Assembly: GCA_025455015.1 (NCBI GenBank)
Contig: JALONI010000022.1
Location: forward strand, 1-37,013
Reading direction: 5' to 3'
From: Cyclobacteriaceae bacterium
Lineage (GTDB): Bacteria; Bacteroidota; Bacteroidia; Cytophagales; Cyclobacteriaceae
DNA length: 37,013 nucleotides
Shown here: positions 16,084-23,821 of the stretch, piece by piece
Layout of the letters: the number at the start of each line of letters is the position of its first letter
Position numbering within the stretch: position 1 is the stretch's first letter
The notes under the pieces: model-generated
Told to the model about the DNA's origin: nothing
The model's input: the letters and a program-made list of their open reading frames with translations, nothing else
The model's database searches: none
Made by a program: the position numbers and the translations under genes

Positions 16084-17331
16084 ATGGACAAGAAAATTGA
16101 AAAAAAGAACTGGACTGTAAAAAAAGTGGCCATGTACGGTGGGGCCGTGCTGGTGGTGTTGCTGGTGGCCTACCAACTGATTTTTGCCGACAGACGCTCC
16201 AAGCTGAAGGTGGAACAAGACAAGATCACCATTGCCGAGGTAAAGCGGGGTGAGTTCAAGGAGTTTATTCCGCAAACGGGCATTGTGGAACCCAGCCGCA
16301 CAGTATTCTTGGATGCTATTGAAGGCGGAAACATCAAACGGCTGGTGGCAGAGTCGGGCAAGCTGCTGAAAAAAGGCGATGTCATCCTGGAACTCACCAA
16401 CCTGAACCGCGAGCTGTCGGTGTTGCAGCAAGAAGCCTCTTTTAACGAGAGCATCAACCGCGCGCGCGAAACCAAACTCAACATCATGCGAAACGACCTG
16501 GAACAGCGCCAGACACTCGCCCTGATCGACAATCAATTGAACATCCTAAAACCTCAATACATTCGGCAAAAGCAGTTGTTTGAAAAGAAACTCATCGCCA
16601 AGCAGGAGTTTGAACGCACCGAAGCCGACTATAACTATAACCTGGAACGCAGACGCATCACCTACGAGGTGTACAAAAACGATTCCATCGACCGCATACG
16701 CCAACTGCGCTTCACGGCTGAGTCGGAGCAGAAGATGATGCAAAGCCTCAACGGGTTGGCCAAGATACTCGACAACCTGGTCATCCGCGCCCCCATTGAC
16801 GGGCAGTTGTCTACGCCCCATTGGGAAATCGGTCAGGCTGTATCCACCGGGCAGCGCCTCGGCCAGGTAGACATCGTGGGCAGCTACAAGGTGCGTGTGC
16901 CGATTGATGAATTGTACCTGCCCAAAATTTCGGTAGGCTTGCCGGCCACCACTGACTTTGCCGGGCAGCAATACCGGTTGGTGATCACCTACATTTATCC
17001 CACCATCACCAACGGGCGTTTTGAAGTAGACATGGAATTTGACGGGCCCACGCCCGCGGGCATCCGCAGGGGGCAGTCGCTCCGGTTGCGCATTGAGTTG
17101 GGGCAGGCCTCCGAAGAACTGCTGCTGCCGGTGGGTGGCTTTTACAAAGACACGGGCGGCAGTTGGGTATTTGTGCTGGACGGAGCGGACAAGGCTGTGC
17201 GCAGAGACATAAAACTGGGGCGCAAAAACTCCGAAAACTTTGAAGTGCTGGAAGGACTGAAGCCGGGCGACCGCGTCATTACATCTTCTTACGAAAACTT
17301 TGGCAATAACCAGGTACTGCTGCTCAATTGA
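16084..17331 (+). CDS. HlyD/MacA-like periplasmic adaptor of an ABC exporter
   Basis: 415 residues: one N-terminal membrane anchor (about 17-34, VAMYGGAVLVVLLVAYQLIF), a beta-barrel/lipoyl half (IPQTGIVEPSRTVFLDAIEGG), a coiled coil from about 112 to 230, the second lipoyl half (LVIRAPIDGQLS), and a C-terminal beta-barrel and membrane-proximal domain (VLEGLKPGDRVITSSYENF). It would link the ABC permease in the inner membrane with an outer-membrane channel encoded elsewhere. It is the first gene of the operon; the ATPase follows after 113 nt. Substrate unknown. Confidence 0.9.
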   Translation: MDKKIEKKNWTVKKVAMYGGAVLVVLLVAYQLIFADRRSKLKVEQDKITIAEVKRGEFKEFIPQTGIVEPSRTVFLDAIEGGNIKRLVAESGKLLKKGDVILELTNLNRELSVLQQEASFNESINRARETKLNIMRNDLEQRQTLALIDNQLNILKPQYIRQKQLFEKKLIAKQEFERTEADYNYNLERRRITYEVYKNDSIDRIRQLRFTAESEQKMMQSLNGLAKILDNLVIRAPIDGQLSTPHWEIGQAVSTGQRLGQVDIVGSYKVRVPIDELYLPKISVGLPATTDFAGQQYRLVITYIYPTITNGRFEVDMEFDGPTPAGIRRGQSLRLRIELGQASEELLLPVGGFYKDTGGSWVFVLDGADKAVRRDIKLGRKNSENFEVLEGLKPGDRVITSSYENFGNNQVLLLN

Positions 17332-17444
17332 TGCAACCTTACCCAAAAAAATGCGTCTTATACTACGTTGCTTTCGCGAAATAAGTCAATTGCTAAAACT
17401 ATTTGTTCACCTAACTCATCACACCAACCGAAAACCACCCCGCT

Positions 17445-18134
17445 ATGATAAAGCTCAAGAACCTCGAAAAAGTGTACACCACCGAAGAAGTGGAAACCAC
17501 GGCTCTCAACAACATCAACCTGGAGATAAAAGATGGCGAGTTTGTGGCCATCATGGGGCCGTCCGGTTGTGGCAAGTCCACCTTACTCAACATCCTCGGC
17601 TTGTTGGATAACCCCTCCGGAGGCGAGTATCATTTTGGCAACGAAGAAGTGGCCCGGTATTCCGAGCGCCAGCGTGCCCAGTTGCGCAAAGGCTCCATCG
17701 GTTTTGTATTTCAGAGTTTCAATTTGATTGACGAACTCACCGTGTACGAGAACGTGGAACTGCCCCTGCTGTACATGAAAGTGCCGGCCGATGAACGCAA
17801 GAAGCGCGTGGAAGAAGTGCTGGAGCGCATGAACATCATGCACAGACGAAACCACTTCCCGCAGCAATTGTCGGGTGGGCAGCAGCAGCGCGTGGCCATT
17901 TCGCGCGCCATTGTGGCCAAGCCCAAAGTCATACTGGCCGATGAACCGACCGGTAATCTGGACTCGGCCAATGGTGAAGAGGTGATGAAGCTACTCTCGC
18001 AACTGAACAGCGAAGGTACCACCGTAATCATGGTGACCCACTCGCCCTATGATGCCAACTACGCGCACCGCATCGTCAATTTGTTTGACGGCAAGATCGT
18101 CACAGAGAATATCAAAGAACAATTTCATATCTGA
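17445..18134 (+). CDS. ABC transporter ATP-binding protein, MacB/LolD type
   Basis: 229 residues with Walker A GPSGCGKST (38-46), Q-loop (FVFQSFNL, 88-95), signature LSGGQQQR (142-149), Walker B VILADE (162-167) and the H-loop histidine in MVTHSP. Its length and motif context (ADEPTGNLD) match the ATPases that partner FtsX-type permeases (MacB, LolD, FtsE). It should power the permease encoded downstream. A perfect 14-bp palindrome (18131-18144, CTGATCG/CGATCAG) overlaps its stop codon; its role is unknown. Confidence 0.94.
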   Translation: MIKLKNLEKVYTTEEVETTALNNINLEIKDGEFVAIMGPSGCGKSTLLNILGLLDNPSGGEYHFGNEEVARYSERQRAQLRKGSIGFVFQSFNLIDELTVYENVELPLLYMKVPADERKKRVEEVLERMNIMHRRNHFPQQLSGGQQQRVAISRAIVAKPKVILADEPTGNLDSANGEEVMKLLSQLNSEGTTVIMVTHSPYDANYAHRIVNLFDGKIVTENIKEQFHI

Positions 18135-18184
18135 TCGCGATCAGACCCATACGACCGTAGGTTTTTCTCTAGGTTTAGGTTTGC

Positions 18185-18216
18185 AAGGGGCCCCGGCAAC
18201 GGGGCCTTTTGTTTTT
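18185..18216 (+). terminator. Intrinsic terminator between the ABC ATPase and the permease genes
   Basis: GGCCCCG (18189-18195) pairs with CGGGGCC (18200-18206) around GCAA; AAGG before and TTTT after can extend the stem, and more T's follow after one G. It would stop or reduce transcription before the permease gene, unusual within an exporter operon. Confidence 0.7.
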
Positions 18217-18233
18217 GGGGCCTGGCCACGCGC

Positions 18234-18282
18234 TGTACGAAAACGATACAAACCCCAGCCCCGGGCTGTACGCGTGTGTACA
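18234..18282. promoter_or_regulatory. Two operator-like imperfect palindromes upstream of the permease
   Basis: TGTACG...CGATACA (18234-18250) and TGTACG...GTGTACA (18267-18282) share the TGTACG left half and a TACA right end. Their centres are about 32 bp apart, close to three helical turns, so a protein bound to both would sit on one DNA face. They lie between the terminator and the permease's ATG, where a separate promoter could be. The regulator is unknown. Confidence 0.4.
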
Positions 18283-18369
18283 AGCCTATTTTTTTTTCGG
18301 AGCGAGGGGGAGAATGCAACCTGCGTTGTCATTAAGCAGTCTATAAACAATAGCTAACCCACCTCCACC

Positions 18370-20781
18370 ATGCTTCGAAATTACTTGCTCATCACCCTGC
18401 GTAGCCTGCTCAAAAACAAGCTCTTTATTTTTATCAACGTTTTTGGGATGGGCATGGCCATTGCCTGCTGTTTGGTGGCCTACCTGAACTATCAATTTGC
18501 GCGCGGGTGGGATACCTCGCAAAAAAATGCGGAGCGCATTTACCGCGTGCAGTTTTGGCGCGAGTTTCAGGAAAAACGAGAGCGTTACGGCATGGCTCCC
18601 ATGCCACTGGCTCAGTACATCCGGCAAAACATCAAGGGCGTGAGTCGGGTGGTGCGCCTGCAACCCTCGTATACCGACATTCGCATCGGGGAGGAGGTTT
18701 TTGGTACGCAAACTGCCTTTGCCGACTCCGCCTTTTTTGACCTGTTCACCGTTGATTTGCGGCACGGTACGTTTTCCAACTTTCACGACAAATCAAAGAT
18801 TTTCATCAGCGATAAAATCGCCCTCAAGTACTTTAACCGTACCGATGTGCTGGACGAGTCGCTTACCCAAATCGTGTTGGGCAAAGACGGCATCCGCAGG
18901 CCCAAGGAGTTTATCATCGGGGGTGTGTACAAAGAACTGCCGCTCAACACCAGCGTTCGGTTTGATGCCATCACGCTTTTTGATAACTTCTGGGACATCA
19001 ACCTGGACCCCGAGGTGAGCGAAACCAACTGGAAGCGCTGGGTGGGTGTGTTGTTTTTGGAGATCAATAACCCGGCCGATGTGGCATCCGTCACGCAGCA
19101 ACTGCAGGCGTACGTAGAGCCCCAAAACAAGGTGCGTGAGGACTTCAAGATTTCGAGCTATTATTTGGAAAACTACGTGGGCATGATGCAGCGCAACCGG
19201 GCCAACCCGCGCGTGGACAATGACTGGCTGGGCGGTGGCATACCCGATGAGGCCGTCACGGTGCCGGTGGTCATGGCGGTGTTGCTGCTGTTGCTGGCGT
19301 GCTTCAACTTTACCAATACTTCCATTGCCATCTCCAGCCGCAGGCTGAAAGAGATTGGCATTCGCAAGGTTATGGGGGGCATGCGGGCCCAACTGATGCT
19401 TCAGTTTTTTAGCGAGAACTTGTTTCTCTGCTTGCTGGGGTTGCTGGCGGGGCTGCTCTTGGCCGAGTGGATGGTACCCGCCTACGATTCGCTCTGGCCG
19501 TGGCTGGAGCTGCGCCTTGACTATTCCGAGAATGCTACCTTTTTGATTTTTTTGATCGCGCTTTTGCTCATCACCGCCATCATTGCGGGCGGCTATCCAT
19601 CCGTGTATGTTACATCTTTTGAGCCGGTGAGCATATTGAAAGGCACTGCCCGCTTTGGCGGCACCAACTGGTTTACGCGCTCGTTGCTTTTTGGTCAGTT
19701 TATCATCTCCATCCTGTGCGTGGTGTTCAGCATCGGCTTTTACCGAAACGGACACTACCAGCGCGAGTACGATCTCGGCTTTGATCGGCATGGCATCATT
19801 GCCGCGTGGGTGAACAACGAAGGCGGCTACAATACCTACCGCGATGCCTTGGCCGGCAATCCGGACATCGAATTGATCGCGGCCACGCGCCATCATGTAG
19901 CCAACAGTTGGTACAACGATCCCATCAAAGTAGCGGCTGTGGAACGCGAGGTGGACATTATGGAAATCGGAGAGAACTACTTTGAAGCGGTGGATATGAC
20001 GTTGTTGGCCGGCCGCCATTTTCAACGGGATTCCGAAACGGACAAGCGGGAGTCCGTCCTGGTCACCGAAGAGTTTGTAAAAGAGTTTCAATGGGGCAGT
20101 GCGGAGGGCGCCATCGGCAAGCGCATTGTTTGGATGGATACCGTCTCGCTGTACGTGGTGGGCGTGGTGAAGAACATTTACGCGCGCGCCCTTTGGGAGC
20201 CGATCCAACCGCTGATGATACGGATGGCCACCCCGGCCAACTACCAGCAACTGGTGGTGCGGGCCAAACCGGAAAACCTCAAACGCGTGGATGAGTTCAT
20301 GGAAAAGAAATGGAAAGAAGTGTTTCCCAACGCACAGTATACCGGTGAGATGATCGAAGAAGATATGGCCGAGGCGGATCAGATCAATAAAAACGTGGTG
20401 ATCATGTTTTCGTTTCTGGGCGCCTTTGCGGCATTGATGACGGGCATCGGGCTGTACACGCTGGTCTCGTTGAACATTGTGCGCAAAATGAAAGAAATAG
20501 GGGTGCGTAAAGTACTCGGTGCTTCGTTGGGCAACATCGCGGCCGTGATCAATCGCGAGTTTGTCATCAACCTCTCGTTGGCGACCCTCTTGGGGGGTGT
20601 GTTGGGGTTGCTGGCGGTCAATTGGCTGATGGACTCGATTTGGGAGTATTACCTGAAGGTGGGTTTTGTCACCTTGGCGCTGGCGGGCGCACTCATGTTT
20701 TTGCTGGGCGTGGTAACGGTGGGTTTCAAAACGGTGAAAACGGCCATGTTCAATCCGACCCAAACCCTTCGATCAGAATAA
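18370..20781 (+). CDS. FtsX/MacB-type ABC transporter permease
   Basis: 803 residues with the layout of Bacteroidota duplicated FtsX permeases: membrane segment at about 20-40, a large periplasmic MacB_PCD-like domain (about 50-280), a first three-helix FtsX block (about 290-430), a second membrane segment and periplasmic domain (about 435-670), and a second FtsX block at the C-terminus (677-795). Each FtsX block has the typical cytoplasmic stretch: RRLKEIGIRKVMGGMRAQL and MKEIGVRKVLGASLGNI. It exports an unknown substrate (peptide, lipid, drug or lipoprotein) with the upstream ATPase and adaptor. A terminator and operator-like repeats separate it from the ATPase gene, so it may have its own promoter. 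Confidence 0.92.
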   Translation: MLRNYLLITLRSLLKNKLFIFINVFGMGMAIACCLVAYLNYQFARGWDTSQKNAERIYRVQFWREFQEKRERYGMAPMPLAQYIRQNIKGVSRVVRLQPSYTDIRIGEEVFGTQTAFADSAFFDLFTVDLRHGTFSNFHDKSKIFISDKIALKYFNRTDVLDESLTQIVLGKDGIRRPKEFIIGGVYKELPLNTSVRFDAITLFDNFWDINLDPEVSETNWKRWVGVLFLEINNPADVASVTQQLQAYVEPQNKVREDFKISSYYLENYVGMMQRNRANPRVDNDWLGGGIPDEAVTVPVVMAVLLLLLACFNFTNTSIAISSRRLKEIGIRKVMGGMRAQLMLQFFSENLFLCLLGLLAGLLLAEWMVPAYDSLWPWLELRLDYSENATFLIFLIALLLITAIIAGGYPSVYVTSFEPVSILKGTARFGGTNWFTRSLLFGQFIISILCVVFSIGFYRNGHYQREYDLGFDRHGIIAAWVNNEGGYNTYRDALAGNPDIELIAATRHHVANSWYNDPIKVAAVEREVDIMEIGENYFEAVDMTLLAGRHFQRDSETDKRESVLVTEEFVKEFQWGSAEGAIGKRIVWMDTVSLYVVGVVKNIYARALWEPIQPLMIRMATPANYQQLVVRAKPENLKRVDEFMEKKWKEVFPNAQYTGEMIEEDMAEADQINKNVVIMFSFLGAFAALMTGIGLYTLVSLNIVRKMKEIGVRKVLGASLGNIAAVINREFVINLSLATLLGGVLGLLAVNWLMDSIWEYYLKVGFVTLALAGALMFLLGVVTVGFKTVKTAMFNPTQTLRSE

Positions 20782-20829
20782 GTCGAGCCCAACGGTTGAA
20801 AAGCTATTGTCTTACCCCGCGGTGGGCAT

Positions 20830-20893
20830 CCGGCCGGTCATGAGGCAGGCCTGTTACCTCATGATTCAGTGGCGTGATCCGTTTGCCGGCCGG
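20830..20893. repeat. Nested inverted repeat (possible cruciform or RNA structure)
   Basis: Inner arms TCATGAGG (20838-20845) and CCTCATGA (20857-20864) pair perfectly around 11 nt. CCGGCCGG occurs at 20830-20837 and again at 20886-20893, so an outer stem can form around the inner one. It starts about 50 nt after the permease's stop codon; there is no T-run, so a simple terminator is unlikely. Confidence 0.5.
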
Positions 20894-21024
20894 GAGCAGC
20901 GGAGCGTTTTCCTGTGCGTGCGCAGCGGGGCTGGGGCCTTGGCGATAGTCCTGTTACCCTTTGGTTTTCAGGCGCTTAGAGCAGAATCGGCCAGCGCTGT
21001 TCAGTAGCTGTGCTGCGCGTAGCC

Positions 21025-21044
21025 TGTGGAAAACCTGTGGATAA
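21025..21044. promoter_or_regulatory. Two DnaA-box-like sites one helical turn apart
   Basis: TGTGGAAAA (21025-21033) and TGTGGATAA (21036-21044) are in the same orientation, 11 bp apart. The second is the exact reverse complement of the DnaA box TTATCCACA; the first (TTTTCCACA) has one change. They may bind DnaA for replication or gene control. An oriC is not claimed: only two boxes and no AT-rich unwinding element are seen. Confidence 0.5.
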
Positions 21045-21109
21045 CTTATCGGTAACATGCTGGCGCGGAGAACACCAAATAGCGACCTTCGGCACGCGTC
21101 AAAAATAAC

Positions 21110-21337
21110 ATGACCATGGAAGCAAAAAAGAAAGTGTCCAAAAAGGCGTTGCGTGCATTGCTGCAAGACTCGCTGGTGCAGACCTTCAAAGGCCTTGAGT
21201 TGCCCAACCCCAACAAAAAGGTCAAAAAGCTGGTAGACCGCGCCTCAAAGAAATTGGCTTCGCACTATGCCAGCCTGATTAAGCGCGACCTCAAGAGAGC
21301 TTCGAAGAGCAAAAGCCAAGTGGCGGTAGCCGCTTAA
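21110..21337 (+). CDS. Small basic protein of unknown function
   Basis: 75 residues (73 from the second ATG at 21116), rich in Lys and Arg: head MTMEAKKKVSKKALRALL, a central helical stretch with PNPNKKVKKLVDRASKKLASHY, and a basic tail. No signal peptide, membrane segment or known motif. The charge suggests binding to nucleic acid or acidic partners. I do not recognise the family beyond similar short proteins in Cytophagales. A terminator follows 10 nt after its stop, so it is its own transcript. Confidence 0.6.
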   Translation: MTMEAKKKVSKKALRALLQDSLVQTFKGLELPNPNKKVKKLVDRASKKLASHYASLIKRDLKRASKSKSQVAVAA

Positions 21338-21347
21338 CCGGATGGTT

Positions 21348-21388
21348 GATGGGGTGGCGGCTTCGTCACCCAACCCATCGGGTTTTTT
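21348..21388 (+). terminator. Intrinsic terminator after the small basic protein
   Basis: A GATGGG-type left arm starting at 21348 pairs with CCCATC ending at 21379, and a T6 run lies at 21383-21388. A shorter alternative hairpin, AACCC/GGGTT at 21372-21384, leads directly into the T-run. Either form would work as a terminator. Confidence 0.65.
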
Positions 21389-21448
21389 GCCGCCAGCACA
21401 GCGCATCAAGAACGGTGCGGGCATCGGCTTTTCGCCCGGTGCTTGCTA

Positions 21449-21478
21449 TTGGCCATTGCGGCCAAATGGCTACCTTTG
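21449..21478 (+). promoter_or_regulatory. Promoter of the lytic transglycosylase gene (TTG-N19-TACCTTTG)
   Basis: TTG at 21449-21451, 19 bases, then TACCTTTG (21471-21478), a good match to the Bacteroidota TTG...TAnnTTTG promoter. The ATG at 21484 is only 5 nt after the -7 box, so the mRNA may have almost no leader. This also argues against longer upstream starts. Confidence 0.55.
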
Positions 21479-21483
21479 TCACA

Positions 21484-23199
21484 ATGAGATTTTTTGCAGC
21501 CGCACTCATTTTTTTTGGAGCTGCCTCATACGCCCAGCCTCCGCAAGTGCCCCACAAAATGTCGTTTTCTGGCATGACGTTGGTTATCCGCGATGACGCC
21601 CGCAGGGAAATCCAAAAAGACGTAGACGCCCTCACGCAGTATCCGCGCTACTTCACCATGAAAGTGGAGCGCGCCAAAACCTATTTTCCGATCATCGAGA
21701 AAATCTTTGAGGAAGAGGGGCTGCCGCTGGACTTTAAATACCTGGTACTTCAGGAGAGTGCGCTCGTGCCCGATGCCATTTCGGTTTCCAATGCCGTGGG
21801 ATACTGGCAGTTCAAGGATTTTACGGCTTTGGAAATGGGCTTGCGGGTGGACCGCGAAGTGGATGAGCGCATGAACCTGGTGTCGGCCACGCGGGGCGCA
21901 GCTCGGTACTTAAAGAAAAGCAATTCATTTTTCGACAACTGGGTGTACAGCCTGCAGAGCTATCAAATGGGCGCAGGGGGTGTACGCAGGGCCGTGGGCG
22001 AGCAGCACAAGGGGGCCCGCCACATGGACATTACCAGCCAAACGTACTGGTATGTGAAGAAATTCATTGCCCACAAAGTAGCTTTTGAGCAGGCCGTAAA
22101 CGGCCCCGGGCAAACGCACGTGATGCTGTACGAAAACCGAACGCGCAAATCCGTGGCTGAACTGGCGCAGGAACTGTCGGTAGGGGAAGACCGGTTGCGC
22201 GAGTTTAACAAATGGGTGAAAGGCAATCACATCCCGGACGACCGCCCCTACGTGGTGATGGTGCCCACCACCCGGTCCGATGCCGACTTCAACAACCTGG
22301 TGTTGGCCTCGTCCAAAGCGGGAAAGGCGCAGCCGCGGGCCCCGTCCCCAAAAGCCGAGTACGCCTCGGCCACAGTTGTGAACGGGTTGAAGGCCATGAA
22401 GGCCGCCCCGGGCGAAACCCTCACCGCACTGGCGGCCCGCGTTCAGGTTCCGGTGGACGAATTCATCCGGCACAATGAAATAGGCATTGACCACGTACCG
22501 GAGCCCGGGCGCCTGTATTTCGGCCAAAAAAAGAAAAAGACCGCGGCCGTGGCCGCCCATACGGTAAAGGCGGGCGAGGACGTGTGGTCTGTGGCGCAGC
22601 AATATGGCGTGCAGCAGCGCATGATCCGCAAATACAACCGGTTGGCGGCAGCCGAACGGCTGCGGGTGGGCACGGTATTGCAATTGCAAGGCCGGGCTGC
22701 GGCCATGCCCCGAGTTTCAGAAGAGGAGGTGTTGGGCCTCGACCAATCGGAGTTTTTTCAATGGGATTTCACCTCGCCCGCGCCCAGCACCGAGGAACTG
22801 CTGATCATGAATTTGCCCGCGCCCGAGGCACCCGCTGCCGCAGACACGGTGATGGCCGTTTCGCTCCACACCGTGAAGCGAGGCGAGACGCTCTACGGCA
22901 TCGCCAAGCAATACAGCGTTTCTGTGATGGATGTGTTGGCCTGGAATCAACTGTCCGACCCTGCGGGCATTAAACCGGGGCAAGTGCTGTCGGTAAAAAC
23001 ACCCACCCAACCCGAGGCAAAAAAGGAAGAGCCGAAAGCGGCAGAAAAGACCACCAAGACGCACACGGTCAAAGCAAGTGACACCCTGTACGGCATTGCG
23101 CGCGCCCATGGCATCACCATTCAGCAACTGATGGAGTACAACGGCAAAACCACGTTTGACCTTCGTCCGGGCGAAACGCTCAAAATCCCGCCTCCGTGA
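21484..23199 (+). CDS. MltD-like lytic transglycosylase with LysM repeats
   Basis: 571 residues from ATG 21484: signal peptide MRFFAAALIFFGAASYA, then an SLT-type domain (about 50-210) with the catalytic Glu91 in LVLQESAL, followed by AVGYWQF and SYQMGAGGVRRA motifs, and then LysM modules that bind peptidoglycan: one weak (about 330-375) and three clear ones (HTVKAGEDVWSVAQQYGV, HTVKRGETLYGIAKQYSV, HTVKASDTLYGIARAHGI). It cleaves the glycan strands of peptidoglycan in the periplasm. The frame is open upstream to 21346, but the earlier residues are unlike a signal peptide and overlap the terminator and the promoter, so the ATG at 21484 is preferred. Confidence 0.9.
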   Translation: MRFFAAALIFFGAASYAQPPQVPHKMSFSGMTLVIRDDARREIQKDVDALTQYPRYFTMKVERAKTYFPIIEKIFEEEGLPLDFKYLVLQESALVPDAISVSNAVGYWQFKDFTALEMGLRVDREVDERMNLVSATRGAARYLKKSNSFFDNWVYSLQSYQMGAGGVRRAVGEQHKGARHMDITSQTYWYVKKFIAHKVAFEQAVNGPGQTHVMLYENRTRKSVAELAQELSVGEDRLREFNKWVKGNHIPDDRPYVVMVPTTRSDADFNNLVLASSKAGKAQPRAPSPKAEYASATVVNGLKAMKAAPGETLTALAARVQVPVDEFIRHNEIGIDHVPEPGRLYFGQKKKKTAAVAAHTVKAGEDVWSVAQQYGVQQRMIRKYNRLAAAERLRVGTVLQLQGRAAAMPRVSEEEVLGLDQSEFFQWDFTSPAPSTEELLIMNLPAPEAPAAADTVMAVSLHTVKRGETLYGIAKQYSVSVMDVLAWNQLSDPAGIKPGQVLSVKTPTQPEAKKEEPKAAEKTTKTHTVKASDTLYGIARAHGITIQQLMEYNGKTTFDLRPGETLKIPPP

Positions 23200-23262
23200 T
23201 TTTGGATTTCGGCAATTTGACAGTATTTCTTACCTCGTACGCACCTTCTTTAACCCAGAATG

Positions 23263-23292
23263 TTTACGGGAACGTAAAAAACAATAATTTTG
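23263..23292 (+). promoter_or_regulatory. Promoter of the single-domain response regulator (TTTA-N18-TAATTTTG)
   Basis: TTTA at 23263-23266 and TAATTTTG at 23285-23292, separated by 18 nt, resemble a Bacteroidota -33/-7 pair. It is about 48 nt before the ATG of the response regulator. Confidence 0.45.
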
Positions 23293-23339
23293 CGACCGTT
23301 GAACAAATCGACCGATAGAACGACAGAAAGAAGAAGTGC

Positions 23340-23759
23340 ATGGTGACAGACTCTATTGCTAAAACAATTGACTTAGTAATGTTGGTGGACGACAACGACA
23401 CCGACAATTTTATCAGTAAGCGGATTATTGAGATTACCAAGTTTGCCAAACGGGTGGAAGTGAAGGGATCGGGAAAAGGGGCCTTGGATTACCTGAAGGA
23501 AAACCAAAACAAGCCCGAAGAACTGCCCAACATCATCTTTTTGGACATCAACATGCCCATTGTGGATGGGTTTGTGTTTTTGTACGAATTTGAAAAGTTC
23601 AGCGAACTGGTGCGCAACAAGTGCAAAGTGATCATCCTATCCAGTTCCGACAACAAGCGCGACATTGACAAGATCGTCAACAACAACCACGTTATCAAGT
23701 TCATAACCAAGCCGTTAACCGAGGCGGCACTGGACGAGATCAAACTGAACAACATCTGA
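23340..23759 (+). CDS. Single-domain response regulator (CheY-like receiver)
   Basis: 139 residues with only a receiver domain: DD at 17-18, phospho-acceptor Asp69 in FLDINMP, Ser/Thr in ILSSSD (100-104) and the conserved Lys124 in ITKPL. It has no output domain, so it acts by protein contact or passes phosphate on, and its kinase is not encoded nearby. Its family (receivers ending in short tails with an ILSSS motif) is frequent in Cytophagales and often lies by itself, as here. Confidence 0.9.
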   Translation: MVTDSIAKTIDLVMLVDDNDTDNFISKRIIEITKFAKRVEVKGSGKGALDYLKENQNKPEELPNIIFLDINMPIVDGFVFLYEFEKFSELVRNKCKVIILSSSDNKRDIDKIVNNNHVIKFITKPLTEAALDEIKLNNI

Positions 23760-23788
23760 TTTTGCCGGGTTTTCTGGTTTGCCCGCAG

Positions 23789-23796
23789 TATTTTTG
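23789..23796 (+). promoter_or_regulatory. Possible -7 element of the DUF3078 gene
   Basis: TATTTTTG (23789-23796) fits TAnnTTTG, 25 nt before the ATG, but no -33 box is found at the usual spacing. The box also lies in the loop of a small hairpin (CCCGC 23782-23786 / GCGGG 23796-23800), which could instead end the previous transcript. Confidence 0.3.
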
Positions 23797-23821
23797 CGGG
23801 AAATCTAAAAAACCTAAACCC

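Larger units (their letters stand above)
20782..21109. other. Structured 330-nt intergenic region with DnaA-box-like sites
   Basis: No convincing gene: the short frames are poor in codon bias and lack a start signal. It contains the nested inverted repeat at 20830-20893 and the two DnaA-box-like sites at 21025-21044 (listed separately). CCTGTTACC occurs twice, 100 bp apart (20850, 20950). It is fairly GC-rich, without the AT-rich unwinding region expected at an origin. Confidence 0.45.

Noticed and set aside
18793-20763. 656-residue minus-strand frame opposite the permease gene
   Set aside because: Same reason: rich in His/Gln/Arg, no recognisable domain, and the plus-strand product is a clear FtsX permease.
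20782-21109. A replication origin (oriC) at the DnaA-box-like sites
   Set aside because: Only two boxes, no AT-rich unwinding region and none of the genes usually found at oriC; kept only as DnaA-box-like sites.
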